Assembly: GCA_029007035.1 (NCBI GenBank)
Contig: JAQXHC010000005.1
Span: 1-64,000 of the forward strand
Direction of reading: 5' to 3'
Source of the DNA: Oscillospiraceae bacterium
GTDB taxonomy: Bacteria > Bacillota > Clostridia > Oscillospirales > Ruminococcaceae
DNA length: 64,000 bases
Below the pieces are notes generated by a model that was not told where the DNA came from, searched no databases, and was given only the letters and a program-made list of their open reading frames with translations. Shown here in pieces: positions 54,381 through 63,351 of this stretch. A program made the position numbers and the translations under genes. Each line of letters begins with the position of its first letter. Position 1 is the first letter of the stretch.

Positions 54381-54644
54381 ATATCAAGAACCTGTCTTGA
54401 CCGTCACTTCCTTGACAAAAGGCTGTCATGGGCCGGCGCTACAGGCAAGCAGAATCATACCCATACCGGTATCACCACATTCCTCACGCTCTGCTCCGAG
54501 TCCGAAAATGCTTTTAATATAGTCCTCATGAAAGCCGGATATACCCGTGGAATAATGCAGAATTCATCGTCGCGCTCAAGCCGCCCGACTCAACATCACC
54601 TTCCGAAACACTCAGCCAGAAGTCTTTTCACCATAGTAATTCAC
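54381..54644. other. Gap with a possible decayed reading frame
   Basis: No intact gene. On the minus strand an ATG at 54636, just after the 54645 gene, begins VKRLLAECFGR then hits stops; in a shifted frame GFHEDYIKSIFGLGAERE and GDTGMGMILLACSAGP read like protein before a stop at about 54440. It may be a frameshifted remnant. AGAACCTGTCTTGAC at 54389 resembles a family 1 MITE end. Confidence 0.25.
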
Positions 54645-55568
54645 CTATTTGTTGAATTGTCCGTTGCCGATAAACTCGCAAATCAGCGAATCCGGAGTAA
54701 CATCGGCGGCATCGATTCCGCTCACCGCTTCAAGGAATTCAACCGCATCGGAAATCAGTCCGTTATCACGAATCGGGAGGAGACCGCTCATCAGAACCGG
54801 CTTATACGCGCACAGCTCATAAGCCATAAAGGTATCCACATCATACACAGAGCGGTGCTTATAGGGCATGATATATTTATTTTCGCCCTCCTCGACGCTT
54901 CTGAACATTTTTATCGTCTCGGCAAAGGAACGCTTGCGGAATATACTGTCACGCATAAGACGGCGCATAAGACGAATTTTTGAGGGATGCAGCGTCTTTC
55001 CGTCCATTGTAACACGGGTGCGGACGCTTACATAAATTCCTGCGGTTTTTTCCTCGGGTATGGTTACCACTGACGGATTAAGGCTGTGTATACCCTCGAG
55101 GATTACAAGTTCACCCGGTCTGCGAAGAAACTCCTCGGGTCGGAAGCTGCGTGACGACTCCTTGAAGTCGTAAATCGGCAGATGTACAGGCTCGCACTGC
55201 TCAATAGCCGTTAGCTGAGCTTCAAGCAGCTCCGAATCCATGCGTGCGGGGGTTTCAAGGTCGATTTTGCCCTCGGCGAAAAGCCGCCTTTCTTCGTCGG
55301 TGAACGGTTTAAAATAGTTATCCATCGACAGCGTGTGTGTTTCGATTCCTCGCTCGTCAAGGATTTTTTCAATCATCAGCGCGGATGTTGTTTTTCCCGA
55401 GCCCGAAGGTCCGGACAGCAGTATTATCGGACGCTTATGTCTGTTTGCGGCAATGTCGTCCGCAATTTCAAGCAGGCGGCAGTAATATGCCTCGTTGGTC
55501 CGCCTTACGAATTCACTGCCGCCGTTCAATGCAATTTCATTAATTTTTTTTATGTCTATCGTATTCAT
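54645..55568 (-). CDS. Uridine kinase / phosphoribulokinase-like P-loop kinase
   Basis: 307 residues. A preceding domain of about 45 residues, then Walker A LLSGPSGSGKTTSALMIE (near 49-56), HTLSMDNYFKPFTDEERRLF with the substrate-binding Asp and Tyr, PIYDFKESSRS and LVILEGIHSLNP. These are the uridine kinase superfamily motifs, but the protein is longer than Udk (about 210) and belongs to the larger Udk-like group often annotated only as nucleoside kinase. GGAGATG upstream of the ATG at 55568. Its probable promoter lies 320 nt upstream, beyond two inserted repeats. Confidence 0.85.
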   Translation of the reverse strand: MNTIDIKKINEIALNGGSEFVRRTNEAYYCRLLEIADDIAANRHKRPIILLSGPSGSGKTTSALMIEKILDERGIETHTLSMDNYFKPFTDEERRLFAEGKIDLETPARMDSELLEAQLTAIEQCEPVHLPIYDFKESSRSFRPEEFLRRPGELVILEGIHSLNPSVVTIPEEKTAGIYVSVRTRVTMDGKTLHPSKIRLMRRLMRDSIFRKRSFAETIKMFRSVEEGENKYIMPYKHRSVYDVDTFMAYELCAYKPVLMSGLLPIRDNGLISDAVEFLEAVSGIDAADVTPDSLICEFIGNGQFNK

Positions 55569-55638
55569 TGTATGTCATCTCCATTATATATTACACTTTG
55601 TATATTTTGCCAGGGGATATACCGCCGTATTCTGTGTA

Positions 55639-55747
55639 AGAACCTGTCTTCACAAGCAAATGCGCACATCTTTCCGGCGGATTTTTGCCTTGTCTGCAAC
55701 AAAATATGTCCGAAAACCCACACACATTTCTTATGAAAACAGGTTCT
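55639..55747. repeat. MITE-like element, family 1 copy C
   Basis: Excellent terminal inverted repeats: AGAACCTGTCTTCACAAG at the left, AGAACCTGTTTTCATAAG (reverse) at the right. The interior GCACATCTTTCCGGCGGATT and TTTGCC..TCTGCAAC match copies A and B. 109 bp, non-coding. Confidence 0.65.
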
Positions 55748-55776
55748 GATTGACAGCACCGACCCATTTTACTGTA

Positions 55777-55884
55777 GGAAACCTCTTAAAACCTTGTTTT
55801 TAGAGGTGGGGTGTGGAGCGAAGTCCCACAGAATCCGCCTTTTATACTTTCAGATTTCAAAAACATGGAATTCTTGGAGGTTAC
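55777..55884. repeat. Structured 105-bp repeat, family 2 copy B
   Basis: About 80-85% identical by eye to 47187-47290. Outer GGAAACCTCTTAAAAC pairs with the reverse of TTCTTGGAGGTTACC; AGGTGGG pairs with ATCCGCCT through G-T pairs; TGTGG pairs with CCACA. It lies between a minus-strand promoter (55889-55917) and the uridine-kinase-like gene. Confidence 0.7.
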
Positions 55885-55888
55885 CTGT

Positions 55889-55917
55889 ATTATAACATTC
55901 TATCATATAATTGTCAA
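55889..55917 (-). promoter_or_regulatory. Sigma-A promoter, probably for the uridine-kinase-like gene
   Basis: Minus-strand TTGACA (55917-55912), 17-nt spacer, TATAAT (55894-55889). Its transcript would begin at the family 2 repeat and run through the family 1 element to 55568. Confidence 0.75.
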
Positions 55918-55991
55918 CCGTATGACTGCCGGATAAAAACCGACGGACGAAGTAATTCGTCCGCCGTTAATATATCTTTATCTTCTTTTGT

Positions 55992-58181
55992 TCAGCCTGT
56001 TAATACAAGTTCCTTTTCCATGCCGAATCCAAATTCTTCAAGCTCTGCAACAAGCTCGTCATTTTTTTCCGATTTCGGGAAAAACAGCGGATAGCCGTCA
56101 ATCAGCAGAACGCCGGAAACCTCTGTATTGACCGCAACCGGTCTGCCTGCCTCAACGGCGCGTTCCATAAGATCTATAAGATTTTCGGCAAAGTCAGGAT
56201 CGGGTGTGTTATAATGCGGAATAAAGCCGGTTTCGTAGTAACCGAGTCTTCCGCGTGATGTGTAATTCAGCGTATCGGAATACCAGTGTACATTATCAGC
56301 GTCATATGTGTCATCATATAAATTGTCGGATTCTGAGCCGTAATCTACATAACATGAATAAACATCGCTGCATACCAGAATCTTGCCTGCATTATTGAAA
56401 ATATTCACTGCGTCCACGTCGAAGCAGCCCGGCTGACGCTCTTCAATAAATCCGATCGTATTTTCAAACGAGCGGTAAACCGGCAGCCGATAACAGATAT
56501 ATCCGATAATATCGCCATCGTCATACTGCTCGGGGGTAAGTGTTTTCATATCGGCAGCATAGATTTCTGCAAGCCTGTCGTTCTCGGATTTACTCATTGA
56601 ACAACTGTACATATTACCAAAGATATCATAAACATCGAAATTACCAATGTCACGGTCGTAATCGGATTCTGTTCTTTCCCAGTAACTGCGTATTACGCCT
56701 GCGGACTTGTCAGCATAATTGTCGCTGAGAGTGATTGCCTTTTTGAGTCCTGCGATTTCACTCTCGCATATGCTGTATTGCCTTACGGTAATGGTTCCGT
56801 TTTTCTTGTAATACTTGATAAACATTTCATTATCTTCCATAACGGCAATACCCCACGACGGCTCATTCTTAGTTCCGGGATATGTACCGCTTTTCCGGTG
56901 GTCAACAATTGTCTTATGAGCGGAAACAACCTCTTCAATAACTTCTCTGTCGTCGAAACACTGATAGTCGATATACATCATATCATAATTTCTGGAGGAT
57001 GTATCAATTCTCACGCTTGAAACCGAAGATGCCGAAGGAACATATTCTGTCATTCCGAAGCCGTCAGTATACTTGCAGAGATTAACAATCGCAAAAACTG
57101 CTGCCACCGAAGCCGCAAAGCGAATTGCCGAAAGCCACAGCTTCTTGAAACCGCGGTTGGAGATGACCTCAATAATGAAATAAATCACTGCACAGATGAG
57201 AATTCCTGCCTCAACAGCCGTGTTAAACTCAACAAACAGCGAAAGCAGAACAAATATTCCTATTGAGGTAATAATATAGTAGAACCATTTGTAAGGGTAT
57301 GGCTTTGAAACGTCCTCTGCCTTGCGGCGGCTGTAGAGCAGGAATGCACCGATAATGAACGCCGCAATTACAATAAGCGACGGAATAAGCCAGCGTACGA
57401 AGCCGCTCCACAGTTCGGCACTGCCATTATAATCGGTATAGTCTGCATCTTCCATAAAACTTACCAGAAATACCGCCATTCCAACGGGACTTGTGGAAGT
57501 AAACAACGGATTATAGAAAACTATTGTTTCATCCATACCGTAGTCCGCAGACAGGACGATAAGCAGCGAAACAAAATATATCAGCAGCGGAACCATAATC
57601 ACAGCCGCAACCGCTCCGAAAGTTGATTCAAAAGCTCTTCCGCAGCAAACAACCGCGAAAACAACAGTTGCATAGTAGAGAATCATTCCGAGGAGTATAA
57701 TAAATGCGGCGGTGAGCATATATGGCATTAAATCAAAAAAACCGTCTCTGTCAAAGGACACGAACTCAGCCCCGACAAGGAGCATGATAAAGCTCAGAAC
57801 AGCGGAAATTGCAATTGGTGCAATATAAGAAACAATTCCCGAAAGAAAATCGGCGAAAAAGCGCTGTTTCGAGGTCAGAGGGAGAGAGTAGTTCATATCT
57901 GCAAGGGATTTCCGGTAAAGATATTTAAAACTGTTCCGCGCAATGAAGATACCCGAAAGAATCGCAATGCAGAAAGCAAATACGCCAACCGACATAAGCG
58001 GCTCGCAGGTATCATAATCGGGATCGTCGGCAGAGAGGAAAAGTCCCATAAGCACGATGAGAGGCAGTCCCAGCAGGCTCAGCACCGAATTGATTATCAG
58101 ATAACGCCGCTGCTCACTGAAATTGGTTCTGAACCGCACTCCGAAACGGCTTTTTTTACTTGTTGATGTCACTGCTGTCAT
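55992..58181 (-). CDS. ABC transporter permease, large, with extracellular domain
   Basis: Membrane part of an ABC-2-like exporter. 729 residues from the ATG at 58181, preceded by GGAGGTG; it overlaps the ATPase gene by 26 nt. About six membrane helices in the first 270 residues, then three or four more helices (about 275-370) and a large C-terminal soluble domain of about 350 residues. The latter contains RYLIINSVLSLLGLPLIVLM-type helices only upstream, and is otherwise polar and acidic. Substrate unknown; in YtrA-type operons such exporters handle peptide antibiotics or cell-wall stress. Confidence 0.82.
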   Translation of the reverse strand: MTAVTSTSKKSRFGVRFRTNFSEQRRYLIINSVLSLLGLPLIVLMGLFLSADDPDYDTCEPLMSVGVFAFCIAILSGIFIARNSFKYLYRKSLADMNYSLPLTSKQRFFADFLSGIVSYIAPIAISAVLSFIMLLVGAEFVSFDRDGFFDLMPYMLTAAFIILLGMILYYATVVFAVVCCGRAFESTFGAVAAVIMVPLLIYFVSLLIVLSADYGMDETIVFYNPLFTSTSPVGMAVFLVSFMEDADYTDYNGSAELWSGFVRWLIPSLIVIAAFIIGAFLLYSRRKAEDVSKPYPYKWFYYIITSIGIFVLLSLFVEFNTAVEAGILICAVIYFIIEVISNRGFKKLWLSAIRFAASVAAVFAIVNLCKYTDGFGMTEYVPSASSVSSVRIDTSSRNYDMMYIDYQCFDDREVIEEVVSAHKTIVDHRKSGTYPGTKNEPSWGIAVMEDNEMFIKYYKKNGTITVRQYSICESEIAGLKKAITLSDNYADKSAGVIRSYWERTESDYDRDIGNFDVYDIFGNMYSCSMSKSENDRLAEIYAADMKTLTPEQYDDGDIIGYICYRLPVYRSFENTIGFIEERQPGCFDVDAVNIFNNAGKILVCSDVYSCYVDYGSESDNLYDDTYDADNVHWYSDTLNYTSRGRLGYYETGFIPHYNTPDPDFAENLIDLMERAVEAGRPVAVNTEVSGVLLIDGYPLFFPKSEKNDELVAELEEFGFGMEKELVLTG

Positions 58182-59082
58182 AGCCGAGCACCTCCAGTTC
58201 ATAGATAAATATTTCTTCAAGTGTAAGCGGGATCACCTCAAGAAGCAGGGGCTTTTTCGGAGCGAACGCGGCACGTATCGTCTCCTCATCGCCCTTTGCG
58301 ATGATGTAGTGAATACTTCCGCTTAGCTCGAAGTGCAGCACCTCAAGTCCCGTCCGCTCAATTTCCTCGCGGGTGTAGGTCTTGTTCCCGTTTTCGCCGT
58401 CGCCGCCGAATACAGCCTGAACCTTGTGGACACTGCTCTTGACGCTGTCAATTTCGCGTGAGAATACTATTTTCCCCTCATGGAGCAAAGCCGCCGTATC
58501 ACAGACCTCGTTGATCTCTTTCAGATTGTGAGAAGAGATGACCGTCGTTAAATTGCGGTCTATCATTGCGTCAATCAGCATTTTCTTGACGATAATCCGC
58601 ATAGTCGGGTCAAGTCCGTCGAAAGCCTCGTCGAGGAAAAGGTAATCAGTACGGCAGGCGAGTCCGATGATCACAATTGCCTGCCTCTTCATTCCCTTTG
58701 AGAAATCGCCGATTTTCTTATCCAGCGGCAGATTCACTTTTTTCCGAAGGTTCTCGAAAACCTCCTCGGAGAACGTGGAATAATAGCTTTTGTAGTAGTT
58801 TTTCAGCTTTTCCAGAGTATATGAGGTGTATTGAATTGTCTCATCGTTTATAAAGAAAATGCGCTCTTTCAGCTGAGCATCGTCATAGACAGGCTTTCCG
58901 TCAATCAGTACCTCGCCGCTGTCGGGACGGTAAATTCCCGTAAGAAGCCTTAATATGGTAGATTTTCCTGCTCCGTTGGAGCCGAGAAGTCCGAATGCCG
59001 TACCCGTTTCGATTTTCAGATTTGCACCGTCGAGAGCGGTAAAGCTGTCAAATTTTTTACTGGTATTTATAAGTTCGATCAT
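58156..59082 (-). CDS. ABC transporter ATP-binding protein (YtrB/BcrA-like)
   Basis: 308 residues. Walker A GLLGSNGAGKSTILRLLTG, signature IGDFSKGMKRQAIVIIGLAC (degenerate LSGG as FSKGM, common in YtrB-like exporters), Walker B YLFLDEAFDGLDP, H-loop VISSHNLKEI. A C-terminal regulatory segment of about 90 residues. Between the GntR regulator gene (4 nt upstream) and the permease gene (overlap), so the three form one operon. Confidence 0.92.
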   Translation of the reverse strand: MIELINTSKKFDSFTALDGANLKIETGTAFGLLGSNGAGKSTILRLLTGIYRPDSGEVLIDGKPVYDDAQLKERIFFINDETIQYTSYTLEKLKNYYKSYYSTFSEEVFENLRKKVNLPLDKKIGDFSKGMKRQAIVIIGLACRTDYLFLDEAFDGLDPTMRIIVKKMLIDAMIDRNLTTVISSHNLKEINEVCDTAALLHEGKIVFSREIDSVKSSVHKVQAVFGGDGENGNKTYTREEIERTGLEVLHFELSGSIHYIIAKGDEETIRAAFAPKKPLLLEVIPLTLEEIFIYELEVLGYDSSDINK

Positions 59083-59085
59083 AGG

Positions 59086-59457
59086 TTAACCGCCTTTCTT
59101 TTCGTTGTCATTAATATCGTCTATCCGTGTTTTAAGAGCTTCGGCGGTAATTCCTCTGCCCAATGCGTCATGCACCGCTCTGTCGAAATCGGCAAGTACG
59201 GCTGAATTGAATATTTTCGGGTCGGGACGTGCAATGAAGCTTCCTCTGCCCTGGAGAGAATAAATAATTCCGTTTCGCTCAAGCTCCTGATAAGCCTTGG
59301 CAACGGTATTCGGGTTGACTCCCGTGTCCTTGGCGAGATTCCGGACGCTGGGAATCTGATCGTTTTCGTGCAGAGTTCCCTTGATGATAAGCTCGATAAT
59401 TTTCTTGTATATCTGCTCATAAATCGGGACTCTGCTTGTTAAGTCTATTGAAAACAT
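59086..59457 (-). CDS. GntR-family regulator, YtrA subfamily
   Basis: 123 residues: an N-terminal winged helix (VPIYEQIYKKIIELIIKGTL, IPSVRNLAKDTGVNPNTVAK, AYQELERNGIIYSLQGRGSF) and a short helical C-terminus typical of YtrA proteins, which lack a large effector domain. Such regulators usually repress their own operon. First gene of an operon with the ABC exporter. AAAGGAG ribosome binding site before the ATG at 59457. Confidence 0.92.
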   Translation of the reverse strand: MFSIDLTSRVPIYEQIYKKIIELIIKGTLHENDQIPSVRNLAKDTGVNPNTVAKAYQELERNGIIYSLQGRGSFIARPDPKIFNSAVLADFDRAVHDALGRGITAEALKTRIDDINDNEKKGG

Positions 59458-59588
59458 TGCCGCTCCTTTCTTTCAGTGGTTTTTTTGACTGAGCATATTC
59501 CGGTAAACGGTCCGGCGGATCTTTATGCAGCCGATGTAGAGAGTAAACAATTCTGTAGCAAGTGTACTATATCAAGTATTACAGCTAT

Positions 59589-59617
59589 ATAATATCACAC
59601 ATAAAGAGGTTTGTCAA
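59589..59617 (-). promoter_or_regulatory. Sigma-A promoter of the GntR-ABC operon
   Basis: Minus-strand TTGACA (59617-59612), 17-nt spacer, TATTAT (59594-59589). A leader of about 125 nt follows, where a repressor site would be expected. Confidence 0.75.
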
Positions 59618-59720
59618 TAGATTTCCGGGATTTTTTCCGACATATATTTTCAGAATTCACCATCCTCTCTGCGGTGCTGTCTCTTTTTTGTACAAAAACG
59701 AGAAAAAAATGAAAAAATTA

Positions 59721-59749
59721 CTGACAAATCTGAAAAAATATGTTATAAT
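59721..59749 (+). promoter_or_regulatory. Sigma-A promoter of the OmpR-type two-component operon
   Basis: CTGACA (59721-59726), 17-nt spacer, perfect TATAAT (59744-59749). Confidence 0.75.
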
Positions 59750-59795
59750 AACATACAGAGAATTCAAATGAAATCAATTCACCGGAGGTCAGAAT

Positions 59796-60473
59796 ATGAA
59801 AGTTCTTATTATAGAGGACGAAAAAAACCTTTCCATGGCGTTAAAGGAGCTTCTCGTCTGCGAGGGTTTTCTTGTAGATACCGCGTATAACGGCACGGAC
59901 GGTCTTGATAACGCCCTGAGCGGTATTTACGACATCATTATCCTCGACATTACACTGCCGAAAATGAACGGCATCGAGGTTCTCCGCGAAATACGCAAAA
60001 ACGGAATCACCTCTGCCGTGCTTCTGCTCACCGCAAAATCCGAAACCGAGGATAAGCTTACCGGCTTCAAATCGGGAGCGGACGACTATATGACCAAGCC
60101 TTTTGTCTCCGAGGAGCTTATCGCACGCGTATGGGCGCTCTCGCGGCGGAATACAATGGAATATGTCGACGAGACTCTCCGCTTCGGCGATATTGAGCTT
60201 GACCGAACTCACCATATGCTAAAAAAAGGTGAAAAAGGCATAAAGCTCAGCGCGAAGGAATTTCAGCTGATGGAGATCCTTATGCTCAGCAAGGATTCAG
60301 TTGTCAAGAGAGATTACTGCATCTCAAAAATATGGGGCTTTGAATCGGATATTGAGTATAACTCAACAGATGTTTACATATCATTCCTGCGCAAAAAGCT
60401 CACCGCGCTCAAATCAAATACGGTCATCAAATCAGTCAGAGGAATAGGCTATGCGCTGGGTGAAAACGAATGA
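59796..60473 (+). CDS. OmpR/PhoB-family response regulator
   Basis: 225 residues. Receiver domain 1-115: acidic pair in LIIEDEKNL, phospho-Asp in IIILDITLPKMNGIE, Lys in GADDYMTKPF. Winged-helix effector 125-222 (IKLSAKEFQLMEILMLSKDS, VYISFLRKKLTAL, IKSVRGIGYALGE). CGGAGG upstream. Overlaps its kinase gene by 4 nt. Divergent from the GntR-ABC operon. Confidence 0.95.
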   Translation: MKVLIIEDEKNLSMALKELLVCEGFLVDTAYNGTDGLDNALSGIYDIIILDITLPKMNGIEVLREIRKNGITSAVLLLTAKSETEDKLTGFKSGADDYMTKPFVSEELIARVWALSRRNTMEYVDETLRFGDIELDRTHHMLKKGEKGIKLSAKEFQLMEILMLSKDSVVKRDYCISKIWGFESDIEYNSTDVYISFLRKKLTALKSNTVIKSVRGIGYALGENE

Positions 60474-62218
60474 ACAGCTCACTGCGCAGACTACGGAATA
60501 AATATATCCTTACCGCCTCGACTATCGTTTTTGCTGTAATCCTGCTTATGATTTTCATTCTGAATCTGCTTATGCGCATAACATACCGCAGCGAAGAAAA
60601 TATGCTCGAAAGCATAATCGGTCAGGCAGCAGTTACTCATGTCAATCAGCCGAACACCGAATATTTCTCGCTCAGCGAAGCGGCAAAAACCGACAACGGT
60701 GACTATATTATTCCAAGAAATGTCCGCGATATAGCCAATATCACCGTATACGGACACATCGAAAGCAAAAATCCCGCAATCTGGTACAGCGCTGGCGGAG
60801 GTCTGATGTTTGAAGCCGATACGGGCGGAGCAAGCCCCGAGATGGTCTATAAGGACTACACCTTCAACCGTGATACTTCCAACGTTTCCATTGATTTCAC
60901 CGATTACAACAACATAAAATGCGGAATCAATACCCTGTCTATCGACGAATCACAGATTGTCAGCGACTATTTTCTCGTCTCGGTAGTTTGGTGGAAAAAC
61001 TCCAGCAATGTCCCCTTCGGCACAGACGAGGATATTTCACTGGATATCGACAGCATTGAAATTCACTATAAGGAAAGCCGCACTATTTCCTCGTCGTCCC
61101 AGCCGCTCGTTTCGCATATAACCTTTTCGGATATTTTTGATAAAAATATCCCCGAGGCTCTAAACACCACGGGCGCGTTTTATCTTATCACTGATTCGCA
61201 GAATCAGCTTATATCGGTAAACGACGGCAATCTCATGAGTCCGGTCAGCAACGGCGATGCAAGGGATTATGCTGCACGCGCACTCGGCTCGGACAGAGAA
61301 ACCGGCAAAATCAAAAAAGACGGCACGGTCTACAGCTACACTGTACGCGAAACCGACGGACTTAAAGTGATAATCTTCGTCAACGACAGCTTCACCGACA
61401 CCGCAAACGGCAACCTGCTGCGGATTTCACTGCTCGTAGGCGGAATGATCTGGCTGATTCTGACTGTGCTTATCGTAATAGTCTCGGGCTTCGTAATCAA
61501 GCCTGTCGCGGAGAATATGGAGCGCCAGAAGCAATTCATCTCCAATGCAAGCCATGAACTGAAAACACCTATCACCGTTATATCCGCAACTATTGACATC
61601 ATCAGCGCAAAAAAAGGCAGCGATCGCTGGACGGACTGCATAAAAGAACAGGTCAAAAAGATGCAGACCCTCGTCACCGAACTGCTTGATCTTTCAAAAC
61701 TGCTTGAGGCACGCTCAGAACGAAGCGGCTTTAAGCTCTGCGACATTAGCGGAACGATCACCCAATCACTGCTTTATTTTGAAAGCCTTTTCTTCGAAAG
61801 CGGAAAAACTCTGCGGCAGGACATCGAGGAAAACATCATATTCAGCTGCGACGAAAACAAGATTTCACGGCTTGTGGGAATCCTCATGGACAACGCACTG
61901 AAATATTCCGATGCGGCAAGCACTATCGATTTTTCGCTTCATCGTGAAAGGGACGGCATAATCATCCGCTGCTCGAATTTGTGCTCCGACTTTGAGGGAA
62001 ACGACACCTCAAGACTGTTCGACCGCTTTTACCGGAGCGATAACGACCGTATTCACGAGCAGGAGGGCTTCGGACTCGGACTCTCGATAGGTCAGGCAAT
62101 CGCAGAGCTTCACGGCGGCACGATCAAAGCAGAGGTTCACGACAAAGTTATTACCTTTACAGTAACTCTCCCTCAGGGCAGAGCAGTTAAGATGAATGAA
62201 GACAGCACAGCAAAATGA
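60470..62218 (+). CDS. Sensor histidine kinase (OmpR-type partner)
   Basis: 582 residues. Membrane helix about 13-35, a large extracytoplasmic sensor region about 40-318 rich in Asp/Asn/Ser, a second membrane helix about 320-345, then HisKA with phospho-His in FISNASHELKTPITVISATI and HATPase with the N box (LVGILMDNALKYSDAASTID) and G box (EGFGLGLSIGQAIAELHGG). The very large sensor domain suggests a ligand outside the cell. Co-translated with the regulator (ATGA overlap). Confidence 0.94.
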   Translation: MNSSLRRLRNKYILTASTIVFAVILLMIFILNLLMRITYRSEENMLESIIGQAAVTHVNQPNTEYFSLSEAAKTDNGDYIIPRNVRDIANITVYGHIESKNPAIWYSAGGGLMFEADTGGASPEMVYKDYTFNRDTSNVSIDFTDYNNIKCGINTLSIDESQIVSDYFLVSVVWWKNSSNVPFGTDEDISLDIDSIEIHYKESRTISSSSQPLVSHITFSDIFDKNIPEALNTTGAFYLITDSQNQLISVNDGNLMSPVSNGDARDYAARALGSDRETGKIKKDGTVYSYTVRETDGLKVIIFVNDSFTDTANGNLLRISLLVGGMIWLILTVLIVIVSGFVIKPVAENMERQKQFISNASHELKTPITVISATIDIISAKKGSDRWTDCIKEQVKKMQTLVTELLDLSKLLEARSERSGFKLCDISGTITQSLLYFESLFFESGKTLRQDIEENIIFSCDENKISRLVGILMDNALKYSDAASTIDFSLHRERDGIIIRCSNLCSDFEGNDTSRLFDRFYRSDNDRIHEQEGFGLGLSIGQAIAELHGGTIKAEVHDKVITFTVTLPQGRAVKMNEDSTAK

Positions 62219-62260
62219 CCGCTTTGCAGCATCAGCCGCTGTAGCCGGCGGTATGATGTA

Positions 62261-62299
62261 AAATCAAAACCACCCGTTAAACGGGTGGTTTTGATTATT
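62261..62299. terminator. Bidirectional Rho-independent terminator
   Basis: Near-perfect stem AATCAAAACCACCCGTT / CGGGTGGTTTTGATT with a 3-4 nt loop. It ends the kinase transcript and can also serve the opposing 62359 operon. Confidence 0.9.
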
Positions 62300-62358
62300 T
62301 ATGGTTATTTCACATACTGCGCCATTTATTATATTTTCTGCCAAAGTTGGAGATCTGT

Positions 62359-62757
62359 TCAGTCATTCGCTGATTTTTCCTTCTTTATAACGGTTCTTTT
62401 AACAATTGTTTTAAGCCGTTCGCAGGTCTCATGAGGAAATTCGGTTATAAACTTCACTGCCTGCTCATGCGCCTCGTCGTGAGGGAGCTTCAGGAACTTC
62501 CGGAAAAATACATAAACCTCTCCGAATACGCTGAAAATCTCATCGACCGCCGCACGTCCCTCGTCGGTAAGCCGCACGCTGTTGCAGAAATCGTCAAAAA
62601 CCAGTCCCGAAGCCGAAAGACATCTGAGCATCTTGCTCACGCTCGGTCGTGATACGCCGAGATGACGCGAAATATTTACGCATCTCACAAGTTCATTCTG
62701 CTCGGATAACTCCTTTATCGCAATAAGATATTTGATTTGACCGGCACAATGCTTCAT
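62359..62757 (-). CDS. DtxR/MntR-like metal-dependent regulator
   Basis: 132 residues, the size of MntR-type proteins. Winged helix about 8-65 (YLIAIKELSE, CVNISRHLGVSRPSVSKMLR), then a dimerisation domain with FRKFLKLPHDEAHEQAVKF and PHETCERLKTIV where family metal ligands sit. The N-terminal Asp ligand of MntR is not obvious (GQIKYLIAI), so metal use may differ. Probable repressor of metal uptake. 9 nt after pgsA, so it is in the same transcript. Confidence 0.82.
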   Translation of the reverse strand: MKHCAGQIKYLIAIKELSEQNELVRCVNISRHLGVSRPSVSKMLRCLSASGLVFDDFCNSVRLTDEGRAAVDEIFSVFGEVYVFFRKFLKLPHDEAHEQAVKFITEFPHETCERLKTIVKRTVIKKEKSAND

Positions 62758-62766
62758 AAAAACCTC

Positions 62767-63351
62767 CTACTTATCTGAATCAATCAGATGCCAATAGCCT
62801 TTCAGATAAACTCCGCCCGATATAACCGTAAGCGCGGCGGAAATCCACACAAGAACCGGCACAGCAATACTGTCGGCAAAAAAGCGTATTCCGTCGGTCA
62901 TATATCCGCCAAAATCGTCTTTCAGGAAAAGCCAGAAGAGAATGGCGATAATCGTTACCATTGTGAAAGCGGTTTTAAGCTTGCCCCATATTCCTGCGGC
63001 AACAACGACTCCGCTGTCCGCAGCAAGCAGTCTCAGTCCCGAGACCATGAATTCACGGGCAATTATGATTATAAACGGTATCGCATTCATATTCACCTCG
63101 TCAAGCTCCACAAAAACTGCCAAAGCCGCCATTACAAGAGCTTTGTCGGCAAGAGGATCGAGGAATTTTCCGAAATTCGTGACAAGATTGTTTTTTCTCG
63201 CAATATGACCGTCAAGAGCATCCGTAATTGATGCAGCGGCAAATACAGCCAGTGCTGCCAGATAGTGAAAGGGAAACTTTAAATAAATCAGCAGCAGGAA
63301 AAACGGAATCAGAATTACTCTTGCAAGAGTCAGCTTATTCGGCAGATTCAT
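62767..63351 (-). CDS. pgsA: CDP-diacylglycerol-glycerol-3-phosphate 3-phosphatidyltransferase
   Basis: Makes phosphatidylglycerol phosphate. 194 residues, four or more membrane helices. Starts MNLPNKLTLARVILIPFFLL; family motif D-x2-DG-x2-AR-x8-G-x3-D-x3-D seen as DALDGHIARKNNLVTNFGKF followed by LDPLADK. The start overlaps the rimO end by 17 nt, a gene order often seen in Clostridia. Confidence 0.95.
   Translation of the reverse strand: MNLPNKLTLARVILIPFFLLLIYLKFPFHYLAALAVFAAASITDALDGHIARKNNLVTNFGKFLDPLADKALVMAALAVFVELDEVNMNAIPFIIIIAREFMVSGLRLLAADSGVVVAAGIWGKLKTAFTMVTIIAILFWLFLKDDFGGYMTDGIRFFADSIAVPVLVWISAALTVISGGVYLKGYWHLIDSDK

Noticed and set aside
54528-54983. Plus-strand open frame of 151 codons after gpr, as spoIIP
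   Set aside because: It mostly lies antisense to the uridine-kinase-like gene and shows no SpoIIP features such as a membrane anchor.
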